Positions 42,699 to 53,300 of a stretch of 64,000 bases of DNA are shown here, piece after piece. The stretch lies in the NCBI GenBank assembly GCA_025084515.1, contig JAJAGP010002230.1, forward strand, positions 1 to 64,000, given 5' to 3'. Every line of letters begins with the position of its first letter. The stretch's first letter is position 1. This stretch comes from Ancistrus triradiatus (Eukaryota > Chordata > Actinopteri > Siluriformes > Loricariidae). The notes below the pieces were generated by a model, which saw only the letters and a program-made list of their open reading frames with translations, made no database searches and was not told where the DNA came from. The translations under genes were made by a program, and so were the position numbers.

Positions 42699-45600
42699 GT
42701 GTAAGGAGCAGAGCACGGTGTGTGTGTGTACTGTCTGAGGAGCACACACCTGCCCCCGATGGTGGTAGACGTCCGCGTTGCGGGAGTCGATTTCGGCGGC
42801 CATGTTGAAGTCCAGAGTGGAGAGCTGAGGCTGCTGCTGCTGCATGTACATGCTGCCTCGTTTGATCAGAGCGTTCGCCCGCAACTGTAACGACACGGAG
42901 ACTGCCATCAGCACCGACCCAACCGCGCCCACGACGACTTATAAACCCAAGCCCAAATCAGGAAAACGCAAATTAAAAAACACTGCCAACGTTCCTTACA
43001 TTTTCCTGCATTTCAGGCCGGCGACACATTCCGAAAAAGTTGGGAAGGGGCCAATTTAGGTCTAGTAATGAGGTAAAAACTAAATAAGGACGTCAAATAA
43101 TTTCAAACAGGTGATTATAATCAGGATTTATTACTAAAGCAGCATCCATAAAAGGCCGAGTCTTTGAGGAGTAAAGATGATCAGAAGATCTCCAGCTTAT
43201 CACCAAATGTGTGAGAAACTGACTGAAATCTTTAAAAACAATGTTCCTCAAAGAAAGACTAGAAGGGACCTTGACGTTGGCGTCCTTCATGTTGATGACC
43301 CGGTCGAGGTCGGGCTGGGCGGCGGAGGCGTTGCCGATGAGCAGGTAGAAGGTGGCTCTCAGCAGCAGGGCCTCTGCGGTGTACTTGCCCTTGGACTCGA
43401 TCTCCTTGGTGCACTCGCTGATGATCTTATCATAGTTCTCCTCCTCCATGTAGCGTTTGGCCCTCAGATAGCCTGAGCTGCAGCAACCAGCGGAATCACA
43501 CAGAAGAAACACAGATGCATGAGAGGACATCTGAAAAAGCTCCGACTGCATCGGCCTGAGTGGTCACTGATAAATAACCCATGAGCTACGACACTTTGTG
43601 GGTATTGGGGGTCCTTACTTCTACATAATAAAAGAAATCCACTGTTACTTTACTTAAACTGCTATTTCATAAGGTGACCAGTGGAAGTGGGCGATCAAAA
43701 AGTCTTCGAAATCCTACGTAACATTTTTTTACTTGCACTAAACACGCTGACATGGCATCCCAAAGTGTTTTTAATGTGCCTTTACCCTAAATAAACCTAT
43801 AATAGACCAAAGTGGGTAGTTTCTTAGGACACATTCACCCTTATTTGTTTGGCAACACACAGAAACTGGTGCCTTAAAGACAATAAGTAAGAAGCTAGAA
43901 TCCCATGCACATCTCTCTATTATTTAAAATGATCATAATACAGTAAATAAACCCGGATATGAACCGATTCCGTTCCAAGAGTGGGTTCATGTGTCCACAT
44001 GCAGAAACAGAGCAATAACTCTACAAAAAGGAGGCGTGTAGTGTCCAGCTAATGTACAGGACTACACTACCCAGCACCCATCTTTTAAAGCTTTTCATGT
44101 TTAGCTTTCTGACCTCTGAGTGACCTCAGCGGCCTCGCCCTCTTTGTCCTTGTCCTCGTCCTTCTTCTCGCCTTTCTGAAGCGGTTGGGAGATGATGTCG
44201 TCGGTGAAAGAGCTGAAGTAGGACTTGATGAACTGCGGCGAGGGCATGAGTGGCTCACGGTTCTGGGGGAAAAGACTCTGAATGAGTTTGATATCCGAGA
44301 GTTCGGCAACAGGACACAGGGCATCGTCCCACCTTGTATTTGTCTTTGGCCTTCTCTTTTCCCAGCTGTTTCAGCACCTTGTCGGCCAGTAGCATGCTCT
44401 GCTGGTTCTGGAAGGCCTCGAGAATACAGACGGCCGTCACATCTGGCAGGAAACATCAGAATCATAGTGTTCGAATGCTTTTTCACCCATCGCACTCTGA
44501 GCACAGGCAACCAAAGCCTGAGTCGAACACAAATCAGGTGCTGCGTCTTCAAGTTTAATCATTCTCAGACCTGCCAACCTTGGAAAACTTTTTGGAGTAG
44601 CAACTTACTGCAGCAGTACAGCGTGGCGTGGTGCGAGGTCAGGTACATTTGCTGATCAGTATTGATTGAGTTCACATGCTCACTCATCACTCAACTTATT
44701 ACTAAGCACATAGTACCCACTCACCACCATATCTAGTATTCAACATACAAGTAACAATAAAAAAACAAGAAACTGGTTGACCATGGTATGCATCTCTGTT
44801 TTAGCTCTCCATCAAGTAGATCAAATATTGCTCTTCCCGTAGACTCTCTTGATTCACAGATCTTAAGTCGCATAAGCAACACTCATCCCAACGCTGGCAT
44901 CAAAAAATCCGACCTACAATTGGTACATCTTTATTGTCATCCTGTCTGGCTGCCATCTGTGGCCAGGCTGAATGCAGACCTTTTCATAATTTCTGTGAGG
45001 GACACTAATCGTCATGTCTGGCCAATGTTGTCTGTCATTATGGAAGTTGTCTTGTTCTACTTGCAGCCGTATTGTTTTGGCTATCCACTGTCAGGAAACA
45101 TTTTCCCTGAAACAGTGGCCCAGCATGATCTGCCACAGTAAAGGTATATGTGCCTTGCTAGTGCGTTGTAATAAAACGTTTATGCTAGTATAGCCCTGAG
45201 GTCTTGGGATTGTAAGAAGAATTAATTCAATTTGGCACTGAATCTGTGAAGCTACTTGTTTTGAATGTTTTTACCTTCCACATGCGTCGCAGATCTGCCA
45301 AAACACACACACACACACATTCTAAAATCCTTTCCTTTCTAAATTTAGTTTGACAGTAAAAGAGATTCAGGTAAAATATTTTTTTTGCCAGATTCTCTTG
45401 CTCTTCATCACTTTGAAAGTGAATATTTCAGAATATTATATACTATAAATACATTTTTGTTTCAAGATTAAATATTTAATGAATGTTACACAAAACCCAT
45501 AACCACACTAATTTATTTAATGAAAATAATTATTAACTTGGCCTATCCTATAGATAAAACAAAGCTTAAGTTGTATTCATATTCACAGAAATAGGCTATG

Positions 45601-48600
45601 TTGCAGTATAAAAAAATGGTCTATGTATTGTGTTGAAAAGCATTATGGGAAAATGTGTCATTTATGAAAGCAAGTAGTGGCTAAATAGACACAACCAAAT
45701 GCCTAATTTGGGAAAAAGAATGCCTATGTAATAAATGAAAGCATTTTTCTATGTTAGTAATTATTATTACCGTAGCTCCTGATGGCTAACGTCAAAATTC
45801 ATAACTGCCACACTGTGCCAAAACGCCATGATTAGGCAGTTTAGATGGGCGGAGGCAAGGCCCACATTGACCTTGATTACTTCGTCAGGAACTTCTGAGG
45901 GCATAGACTCGCTGCTTTTTAGATTTGCTTCCCCTTCTTTCTGCAGTCTCCTAATCTGACATCATGTATATGATTAACGGCCAAGGCACACACCATACAC
46001 AAGCTTATAGAATCTCACATGCATGGTGTAGTTTGGAGGTCTTAAACTCCACAGTCCGCCAATCGGTTGATGGATGAAAAACGTTAGTAGTGCTACCAGA
46101 TTTTTTTCACTTTAGGCTTATGCAATATTGTTTTGATATAGGTCTATGACCAAATATAAAACAAGCTGGAACAAATATTTTCCTTCAGATAGGCGGAAAA
46201 CATGGGTTGAACGCTGTTCACGTTATGACGGTTGTCCTTGCTTTATTTATGGCACACAAAATAAGCAAGCGTATTAAATGTGAAACTCTTAAGCGCCCAT
46301 CAAAATCGCCTTTTTCACCCCATCTCCAATTCGATTGTTGTCTCACGCGCCATGTGAATTGACTTCAACTGCTTTCTGTTGATGGCTACTGGTGTTGTGG
46401 CTGACCACACAGTACGGAAACACCATTTAAAATGAAAAGGACTGTTTGGATTTTTTTTTCTGAGAAATATTATATATGAAAACCATTTTACACAGTGATT
46501 GTTAAGCTATTAAATATATTATTGTTTTTTAATGTAATAATGCAAGTAAACTAGTTCATCTATGAAAATATTGTTCGTACTTATATGTAGTTAAAGTGGG
46601 TTTCTACACCAAAACCCTTTAAAACAATGGTAAAGTCTATCAAAACTGTTAAAAAGATGTTAGTCTGTTTCTCTGCGCTTAAGCAGCGTCAGCCTGTAAC
46701 GAGCAGCGCAATACCGTAATATCGCGTATATAGGCGCATTCGGATTTAAAGTGCAGATGGCTTGACTGTGAATCTCTGATAGCTTGACCGCGGTTACGGA
46801 AAGTCCTTCTCCAGAAGACGAACGTCTATTTAACTAAATTATAAGAATAATTTAATAGTCAAGCTTAACGTTTTTCATGAGCATGCATTCACCGATTTTT
46901 GTTGCCCACATACCTGTTCCGCCGTCAACTTAAAACTGCCAGCCGCCTATCACCAAAACGCAGTTAAACTAGCTGCATGTGAAATGTGTGTTCGTGGCTA
47001 CTATACACTTGTCTGTAAGAGTCGACTCCTCGGCTCTCCGCTCGTAGCCTAATTGAATAGTTTTAAACTAGCGTTATGATTGGTCGAAGTTTTCTTTTTC
47101 CCCAACAGGTTGCTGCCCAATGCGGTTACACCCATAGACGAGTTGCCTAGTGCGCGAATTCACAGACAGTTGCCATCAATGGCTTTTCGCGTATTTAAAG
47201 CAACAAATCATAGCAGCGTTAGTTCGTGTCTAAATGCGTATTGCACGCAAAATGCGTTTTTAAGGTTGGCAGTCTGGCATTTTCATGGTAAAAACTAGAC
47301 TTTGAAAATGTCTTTCAATCTGGATTTTTTGAGAGCAGTGGACAGCAGCTGAGGAGCTGCACGCCGAAAATTCGTACAGGCCGACAATAATAAAGTATTC
47401 GGAACTCCTCAGGGAACTACGTTGCGCTGGAAAGGTGCCAGAGATTCGACCGGGGGACCTGTGACCCACAAACAGACCCGAACCTCGCCCGAGCCTCGCG
47501 CCCCACCAGACCCGTCCCTTCGACCGACCAACTTGGCGCCCAACAAGACCCGTCCCTCGGACGACACATTGGCGCCCCACAGACCCGTCCACTCGCTCGG
47601 GGAACACTTGCCCCCCACAGACCCGTCCCTCGCCCGCACTTTGCTTCCCGCCCACAACCCGTCCCTCGACCGACAATCGGCGGCCCCACAGACCCGTCCC
47701 TCGGCCGACAATCGGCGACCCAGACCCGTCCCTCGGCCGACACTTGGGCCCCACAGACCCGTCCCTCGCAGACACTTGGCGCCCCACAGACCCGTCCATC
47801 GACGACACTTGGCGCCCCACAGAGCCGAACATCGTCCGACACTCGGTTGCCGCACGGACCCGTCCCCGACCGCACTTGGCGCCCCACAGGACCCGTCCCT
47901 CGGCCGACACTTGGGGGCCCCACAGACCCGTCCCTCGACCGAGTCTTGGCCATCACAGAGACCCGAACCTCGACCGAGGGACTCCCACGCCCACAGTGAA
48001 CCCGAGCTCCTAAATAGAGACCCGAGCGCTACAGAGGACGATTCACCCTTTGGACTTCAGCATCTCAACTGGACCTGCGTGCCCAGAGGGCTGAGCCTCG
48101 CCCGGGCCTCGCAAAAACACAGGATGCAGAGCCTCAATAAGACTTGGTACCACAGCGACCAATCCAATTATTTCGATTTCCTTTGTTCAAATTCTCCCTT
48201 CCGCTACTCTCCTACCTTCCCAGGGACATCCTTTCTTGTTATCCAGTTTTCCAGGGCTCTGGCGCGCCGGAAACCAGGGCCTTCACGTAGCGAGGATTCA
48301 TCTTCGACGGCCTGAGAGCAGTTCCTCCACCACCTCGGCCCACTTCGACTGCGCTCACAAAACCGGACTCACAGTCAAAAAGTCAGGAGACATTTCCAGC
48401 TAAACAGATCGAACGCCAGAGGCTGAGACCACCTGCTGCCGAACGGCGCAGCTATGTTCTCGGTAGAAGGTGACAGGTCACTCTTTTGTTCTTTGGGGAC
48501 ACAGGCTGATGGCTTCGGTTGTAGCAACTGGATGGCCTGCTCGTACGTCTTAGTGGCCTTGTGAAAATACTTGTTACCCTGTTCTTAGCAGCCTGGGCCT

Positions 48601-50351
48601 TATCTAGAGGGCTTGTATGGGAAAACGTATTGGTATTACAGTTTAAAAAAACTTAAACACCCTGAAGTTTACACAAAAAGAGAGTTAATTAGTAAAGTAA
48701 CACGTTATAACAAGGATACGACACACAGGATTCCGTTTACAGTCTCTTAATTTAACCTTGTGGAATCTATGCCTTGAAGAATTAAGACAGTTCAGAAGAA
48801 AAAGGGGTTTAATACGTAGGCGAAATAAAAAGCAAACAAAAGCAGTTCAAATAACAGAGGAAAAGATTAAAATTAGAGTTTAATCAGTAACAGACTCGAG
48901 TTACTCAGTTACCATTACACCATGAGTTAGTCTGGATTAAAGATCTACCCTGTACAGTACTAAAGCACTCACTTTGGTTGATCTACATACACTACATGGA
49001 CAAAAGTATTGGGACACCTCCACATTACACCTACAGGAGCTTTTATGACGTCTCAAACATAAATCAATAAGCACTAATATGGAGTCGGACCCCTCTCTGC
49101 ACCTGTGTGTAAACAACAACTGGGTGAAACGTGTATATAAAACCTGCATAATGCAATACACTTGCTTTCAGTTAGACTGGTTTGTCAGGCTTTGGATACA
49201 TCGCAAATCACTGCTTAATCCCTACGCATGTGCCCTACACAATGTGGATTACCGATTGTACACTCTAGGTAGCGCCCGATAGATATAAAAAGACAATCCA
49301 CTGTATGTTTACAGATTACCGAAGGACCTGTGTAAAACCTAGAAAAACCGTGTCACACTACAGACTGCTTAGTGAACTACGGTGTGATTTGAGACGCAGC
49401 CTAAACCCTAACGTACGTTAGCGAGGAGAGAGAAACGGATAAGAACACAAAAACGCGTCGATGTCATATGAATAAAGTTAAAATATCCGCATATCAGCCA
49501 TTTGTCGCCTAAAATATCAAATGAAAGTAGTTTTTAGTTCTATTATTCTCTAGCTTACGTCGGCTAATCAAACGGTCACCTACCTAGCGCTGCCAAAACG
49601 TTTTTCAAACCTATCTAGCTAGTGCACTAAAACAAACTTAAGAGCGCGTTACAGTGAGTTTAAACACGATATAGACTTTATTAAACCCGAAGGACAACAT
49701 GGCCTGTGGATTTATTAAAAAATGTGAATAATCTGAGGGGTGTGAGCTAACTTGGCAAGCACTGGAACGGCCTGTCAGCGTGTTCTAGAATGGGACCCAA
49801 ATCACTCCTACCTCCCTACATTGGTCCCCTATAGAACACCACAGATGCTGGAATCTACACACTAAGTAGTGAGCCACATTAGGAAAAGATGACTAATTTG
49901 GGACGAGACGTCGAATTTATTTGCACTGTAGTAAACATGTGATACAGCCAATAGCTTGAACCAGGTGGGCACTAGTTAGTGCACTAGGGCGACATTTGTG
50001 ATGCGACCCAAAGCTGAACCCTTACAGCCATGTAACGCATTATACAGAAGAGTGCTTTCTAAATCCTAATGACACGCCCTACGGTGACCACTTGTACACT
50101 AGATAGTGTGATTAAACATAGCACGGGGGTACCATGTTGTCCTGCTCGCTTCCCTCGGGAGTTTTGCGCTCCTCATTGCGCTCGCCCTGCTCCTCCTTCC
50201 CCCGGTGCACTTTCCCGCTCCGGCCCCGGCTGCGGCTCCACAAGTACGCGGCTCCCACTCCGAGCACGATGGGCGTCCCGACCAGCAGCGCCAGCTGCCA
50301 CCGGGGCAGTCCGGACCCAGCCTGAGGGTCGATGGGCTTTGAAGCGGCCAT
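37625..50351 (-). CDS. tomm70a: tomm70a, mitochondrial import receptor subunit TOM70
   Basis: TOM70 is the outer-membrane receptor that docks Hsp70/Hsp90-bound precursors, chiefly metabolite carriers, for the TOM channel (family knowledge). The exons encode an N-terminal anchor (GLPRWQLALLVGTPIVLGVG, then AAYLWSR and basic residues) followed by TPR repeats to the C-terminus KYGLKPPTL. Coding exons: 1 (50133-50351), 2 (~48433-48611), 3 (~48216-48348), 4 (44333-44442), 5 (44114-44262), 6 (43270-43477), 7 (42750-42884), 8 (42396-42503), 9 (40334-40450), 10 (39163-39260), 11 (38886-39008), 12 (37625-37778). All except 2 and 3 are in phase. Exons 2-3 carry several small indels, so the gene cannot be translated as written even though the rest is strongly conserved. 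Confidence 0.96.
38225..38495. mobile_element. palindromic Tc1-type MITE
   Basis: GTAGGTACACTTCAACTATG (38231) and its inverse near 38390, and TGGTGGAAAATAAGTATTTG (38278) and its inverse near 38332, form a long hairpin around a ~30-bp centre. The right terminus TTTTTTGCCCCACTGTA is intact and the left terminus is missing. The terminal sequence matches the 27060-27240 Tc1 fragment. Confidence 0.8.
38886..39008 (-). CDS. tomm70a: tomm70a exon 11
   Basis: The exon reads LLQLQWKQDLDLGLDLIGKA then IEIDNKCDFAYETMGTIEVQ. The donor is AG|GTCTGT. The polypyrimidine tract is replaced by (UG)n. Confidence 0.95.
39015..39091. repeat. (CA)n tract forming the 3' splice region of tomm70a exon 11
   Basis: About 37 CA repeats on the plus strand become (UG)37 in the transcript, ending 8-9 nt before the exon 11 acceptor AG. 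They occupy about half of the 154-bp intron. Confidence 0.95.
39163..39260 (-). CDS. tomm70a: tomm70a exon 10
   Basis: The exon reads ALTDQQQFGKADEMYDKCVE then LEPDNATTYVHK plus GG, 98 nt, with clean splice sites. Confidence 0.95.
39370..40217. mobile_element. MITE with inverted termini, split by a nested repeat
   Basis: The left end TATGGACAAAAGTTTTGAGA and right end (reverse complement TATGGACAAAAGTATTAGGA) are inverted repeats of a miniature transposon common in fish. The interior matches the unsplit relative at 48985-49090 until GACGTC, where the 687-bp block at 39435-40121 interrupts it. The MITE then resumes at CCATTCTAAATCC. Confidence 0.65.
39435..40121 (-). mobile_element. head plus AT-rich tail repeat, nested insertion
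   Basis: This block is bordered by CATGACGTC (39426-39434) and CATTACGTC (40122-40130), a probable short target-site duplication. It contains the inverted head (GCAAAGCAGCTTTACAG, AGCAAGCCTAGGGTGACAAT) and an AT-rich tail. It gives the clearest boundaries of this repeat family in the window. Confidence 0.55.
40334..40450 (-). CDS. tomm70a: tomm70a exon 9
   Basis: The exon has 39 codons, YRQAYTGNNPSQVQTAMDGF then EDVIRRFPKCAEGYALYAQ, in phase 0 at both ends and intact. It is flanked on both sides by copies of the same dispersed repeat in the same orientation. Confidence 0.95.
40865..42070 (-). mobile_element. head plus AT-rich tail repeat in tomm70a intron 8
   Basis: The head (40865-41060) contains CAAAGCAGCATTACAG, GCATGCCTAGGGCGGCAGTG and GGAACCTTGGGCAGAAC. 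The tail is about 850 bp of (ATT)n with a recurring TAGCCATAACCTTTTCTATT word roughly every 80-130 bp. The shared segment TTCTGCTTTTAGTTGCGTGA (41170) also occurs at 39665 in the neighbouring copy. Confidence 0.6.
42374..42388 (-). promoter_or_regulatory. CTCF-like motif at tomm70a exon 8 donor
   Basis: CCAGCAGGGGGCGCT (minus-strand reading) matches the CTCF core consensus. It overlaps position +8 of the intron after exon 8. Binding is unproven. Confidence 0.5.
42396..42503 (-). CDS. tomm70a: tomm70a exon 8
   Basis: The exon has 36 codons, LKILLDQVEEAVSDFDECIV through ALAQAQKCFAL. The donor is GTGAGTAC. Immediately inside the intron (42374-42388) is a near-perfect CTCF consensus. Confidence 0.95.
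42504..42749. repeat. tomm70a intron 7: ~34-bp minisatellite with (TG)n
   Basis: Most of this 246-bp intron consists of about six ~30-37-bp units containing GAGGAGCAGCGCGCGGTG and GTGGGGACTGCG. One unit is expanded by a (TG)n run at about 42659-42694. The small frames across it are artefacts. Confidence 0.85.
42750..42884 (-). CDS. tomm70a: tomm70a exon 7
   Basis: The exon has 45 codons, LRANALIKRGSMYMQQQQPQ then LSTLDFNMAAEIDSRNADVY and HHRGQ, in phase 0 at both ends, matching human. Confidence 0.95.
42990..43268 (+). mobile_element. Tc1-like fragment abutting tomm70a exon 6 donor
   Basis: It matches the 11400-11560 and (inverted) 62290-62545 repeats, for example GAGTCTTTGAGGAGTAAAGA and CCTCAAAGAAAGACTAGAAG. 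Similarity runs up to 43268, the second base of the exon 6 splice donor. Confidence 0.7.
43270..43477 (-). CDS. tomm70a: tomm70a exon 6 with transposon-adjacent donor
   Basis: The exon reads SGYLRAKRYMEEENYDKIIS onward to VINMKDANVK, 208 nt, intact. The donor is AAG|GTCCCT, and the Tc1-like fragment in the next intron begins within a base of it, so the intron end has replaced consensus positions +3 to +6. Confidence 0.92.
44114..44262 (-). CDS. tomm70a: tomm70a exon 5
   Basis: The exon reads NREPLMPSPQFIKSYFSSFT then DDIISQPLQKGEKKDEDKDK, ending EGEAAEVTQ plus two bases. The acidic/basic linker between TPR clusters is clear. Confidence 0.95.
44333..44442 (-). CDS. tomm70a: tomm70a exon 4
   Basis: The exon reads VTAVCILEAFQNQQSMLLAD through KYK, 110 nt, phase 1 at entry and 0 at exit. 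It is near-identical to the human segment, with clean AG and GTGGGA splice sites. Confidence 0.95.
44443..48215. other. tomm70a intron 3, mostly unexplained sequence
   Basis: This 3.8-kb intron holds a plus-strand 117-codon frame at 44788-45141 that I do not recognise and a short (CA)n at 45302. The 45.3-47.3 kb part shows no exon signals. A minisatellite occupies 47473-47985. Confidence 0.5.
47473..47985. repeat. ~34-bp GC-rich minisatellite
   Basis: About 14-15 units of 31-38 bp each contain AGACCCGTCCCTCGGCCGAC and ACTTGGCGCCCCAC, with many single-base differences. All six frames are partly open, which produces a long artefactual plus-strand frame (47422-48315). It begins about 230 bp from the tomm70a exon 3 donor. 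Confidence 0.9.
48216..48348 (-). CDS. tomm70a: tomm70a exon 3, broken by small indels
   Basis: Blocks KWAEVVE, CSQAV, MNPRYVKAL, RRARALE and LDNKK can be read in order on the minus strand but not in one frame. The last base before the GTAGGAG donor gives the correct phase for exon 4 (a split Asp codon before VTAVCILEAF). Exons 2 and 3 are separated by an 84-bp intron. Confidence 0.75.
48433..48611 (-). CDS. tomm70a: tomm70a exon 2, broken by small indels
   Basis: Conserved blocks appear in shifting frames: DKAQAAKN, then GNKYF, YEQAIQ, and KEQKSDL, corresponding to the first TPR motif. Single-base losses or gains are needed after KN, after IQ and near the end (the FYQNRAAA region is recognisable only by eye). 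The donor is GTGGTC and the acceptor is uncertain. The density of errors inside an essential TPR domain points to poor consensus sequence. Confidence 0.75.
48985..49135. mobile_element. MITE fragment in tomm70a intron 1
   Basis: It contains ATGGACAAAAGTATTGGGAC, TTACACCTACAGGAGCTTTT and CACTAATATGGAGTCGGACC, colinear with the split MITE at 39370-40217. The right end is not evident. Confidence 0.65.
50133..50351 (-). CDS. tomm70a: tomm70a exon 1: start and membrane anchor
   Basis: The exon has 73 codons from MAASKPIDPQAGSG through the single transmembrane anchor (about residues 16-37, LPRWQLALLVGTPIVLGVGA) to a charged cytosolic linker ending EQDNM. The donor is GTACCC. The start is fixed by identity of MAASKP with the human N-terminus. 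The N-terminal spacer is shorter than in human. Confidence 0.95.
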
Positions 50352-53300
50352 CGGTCAACAATCCAACACAATACACACACCCTTCACGAGGCGACCGGAA
50401 ATTCGGCGACGCGGAAAGGTCAGAGAAGGGAACCAGGGCATTGTGGAAACAGATGACAGGGTTGCCAGGTATGGCAAACCCGATCCTTAACACAACCGCT
50501 TCCACAGTCTAACGGTGCGACTCTGTCCCGCGAAGTGAATGAAATCAATCTTTAGGTATATATACGTATATAGAGGTGGCAGAACACAGAACACAGGTTC
50601 TTATTTAAATAAGTGTACAAGTCATGAAAAAAATACTCAAAGTAGTAAAAGCGAAGTAATGGCTTTTAGTATATATTATCTATAGCCTATTTTAATCAAG
50701 CATAAAAGTATTACACTACTAAAGGGACTTAAAAGTTTTAAGCAAGTATTTCTTTAAAAGCCTTTCTAACTCAATTATTTGAGGGTAGAAGGAGAGATTC
50801 ATGCACTGAGGGTACATAATGGTTTGTACGGCAAATACACGACCATCAAATGACTTTATCATCTTTAGCCAACCACAGCAAACAGAATAATAACATTTTC
50901 ACACATTAGGGACCAAAATATATAAAATACTTTGGATTTTTTTAAACCTTACGTGGATCATGGAACAGTTGCAGATTAGTTTCTATTTGTTTATGTTTCT
51001 GGCAGTAAGCTGACAAAAGACAATGAAAGGAGGATCGGCCTACTGCGTCTTTGCAATGCAGCCACCCGAGTTAAGTGCACCTTTCAGTTTCTGAAATATA
51101 TGCTTGCGTCTTAAATACATCAGGAAACACGTTGCACTGCCACATAAGTCTCTCATATTAAAGTTTCTTATTCCAGAGAGACAGATTGTGACAAGAGGGG
51201 CTGACCAAATCAATGCACTGCACACAGCTTTACAGAAAATCAATATGTGGTGATCAATGTTTACATGAAATAAATCAATATTTGTTAAGCACTGCAGTAT
51301 TTTGGCTCTTTAGACAGTACCAGTACACTACAGTATCCCATATATTGCTGTGTACAGTATATTATATGGTGTTCAGACAACGTCCAGATCACATAACATG
51401 CAGTTTCACAGAACGTATCGTGGACGTTACGCAACGTACACCTGCACAAACAGCTAACTGTTCAAGAACCTCATCTAACTAAAAGCCCTCTCAGGAATGG
51501 ATTATATGTAGAAACCACAAACAGTTCTACAGGAGAGGAAGAAAACAGCAAGAGACTCAGCCATTCAGACAACCAGTGGAAGTTCATTCCACCACCTGAG
51601 TGCCAGCACAGAGAAGAGACATGATGCTTCTTGAGTAGTAGGTCCAGTCGAGCCAAGCTTGAGTCTTAAAGGGAACAAGGTACAGAGCAGGGTTTGATTA
51701 GAGCCTTTAGATTAAAAGGGACTGATCCATTTTTGGCTTTGTAGATGAGAATCAGTGAAGGAAAAGTGACAAATCAACGACATCACTTCAGGATCCTGTC
51801 ATGGGAAGACCAGCCAGGAGCGCTGCAGTAGTCCAGATTTAACACAACAAGAGACTGGACTAGCAGCTGGAAGGCTTTCTTGTAAAGCCAGGGTCAAATT
51901 CTCCTGCTCCTGTACATGTGCCCGTCGATGGACTGTGTTCTGTCCTGTGTTGGTTGCAGCCTTTCCCCGTGCTGCAGTTTAAGCCCCGGCAACCCTGAAC
52001 TGGACCATGTGGAGAAATGTCATTTGACCAGAGGTGCACAAACTTTTGTATAAACCGTAGGTGTAGTTTAAGCTCTTAACCAGCACAATCATCCATCTAT
52101 GAATATTTATCTGTTATATTATCTGTGAAAATATTGCTGACCTTGTCACTGCATCATAAAAGGCTTATTGGGATCAACTTTAAGTCAACACTGAGCTCAG
52201 TAACCACAAACACAGAAACACACCAAAATAAGTACAGTGATTCAAGATTATGTCATTTGAAACTGACATAGCTTGCATTTTAAAGCTTTCAGACTTCAAG
52301 TCAAAACATTTTATTAATATGTTTAAGACTAAATTAAGCACATTTAAGAGTTTCTACAAATAGTTTATCTATACTTGACATTTTTGGAAAGTGGACACAC
52401 TAATTTTATGCTACGCACTGGAAACGTTCACATTAGAGATTTTGTAACATCTTAAGCTATTGATTTGAACATAAATGCATTCTATCTTATTACTTAATGC
52501 GTCTGTAATGTACTATTTACATTTTATTTATCTTAGTTGTTTGACTTAAATATTGATTGGACGATGAAAACATCGTATAAAAAAATTAAAACGGATAACG
52601 CCCCCGGTTCAAATCTGTGGATCTGGCAACCGTGCGTCGCGGAGTAGCTGCCACCACAGAAAGGACGCAACTTCCTGAGACAAAACTCAGAATCATATTT
52701 TTTGTCTTTTGTCATGATTTACATACATATTTTATAAACCTTATTCGATTAAATCGAGTATATAAGTTCACAAAATATAGTAGTTTATCATACGTTAACA
52801 GCAACACGTTACTGTAGGACTTTTATTATATAAATGGTCACAGCTAACAGGGTCCAAAGATAACGAACTACAATATTTTAAACGAAAATCCCCGTGATTA
52901 AAATGAATAAATGTCCATATAAAACACATAAATAAAATAGAACAATGTACTTGGTTTAACGAAAAAATAAATAAACGAAAAAGTTAAAACTTTAATATCT
53001 ATATTATGGATTTTATTATATATTCCGTGTTTGGCACCCGAGGGCGCCATTGCATTATAAGGTATATTACATTGCCGTAGGGCGTGCTGTTCTGATAACC
53101 AAATGTTTCGAGATCCCTGGTCCAGTTAAATATAATTGTACCACAAATCCATATATTTTCAATCTGAAGCTTTTCTGCAATTATTAAATGTTTAATTCAG
53201 GCTCATGCTGTAACCTTCACATGGTTTGGTGAAATGACTAAACGCAGATCAAGAGGATTAACACCCAGAAAATCCCACAGTGCCAGCTAAATCTTCCGTA

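Noticed and set aside
43177..43476. 99-codon plus-strand frame with Gly/Val-rich sequence
   Set aside because: It is the antisense shadow of tomm70a exon 6.
47260..47956. Minus-strand frames of 148-216 codons over the same minisatellite
   Set aside because: They are the same artefact; Gly/Arg/Val repeats reflect the 34-bp unit and no family is recognisable.
47473..47985. CRISPR-like array of ~34-bp repeats
   Set aside because: The units are contiguous without unique spacers, in a vertebrate genome; it is a minisatellite.
47422..48315. 297-codon plus-strand open frame, the longest in the window
   Set aside because: It runs through the minisatellite and then across tomm70a exon 3 on the wrong strand. 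Its Pro/Arg/Thr-rich content follows the repeat unit, and other frames are equally open there.
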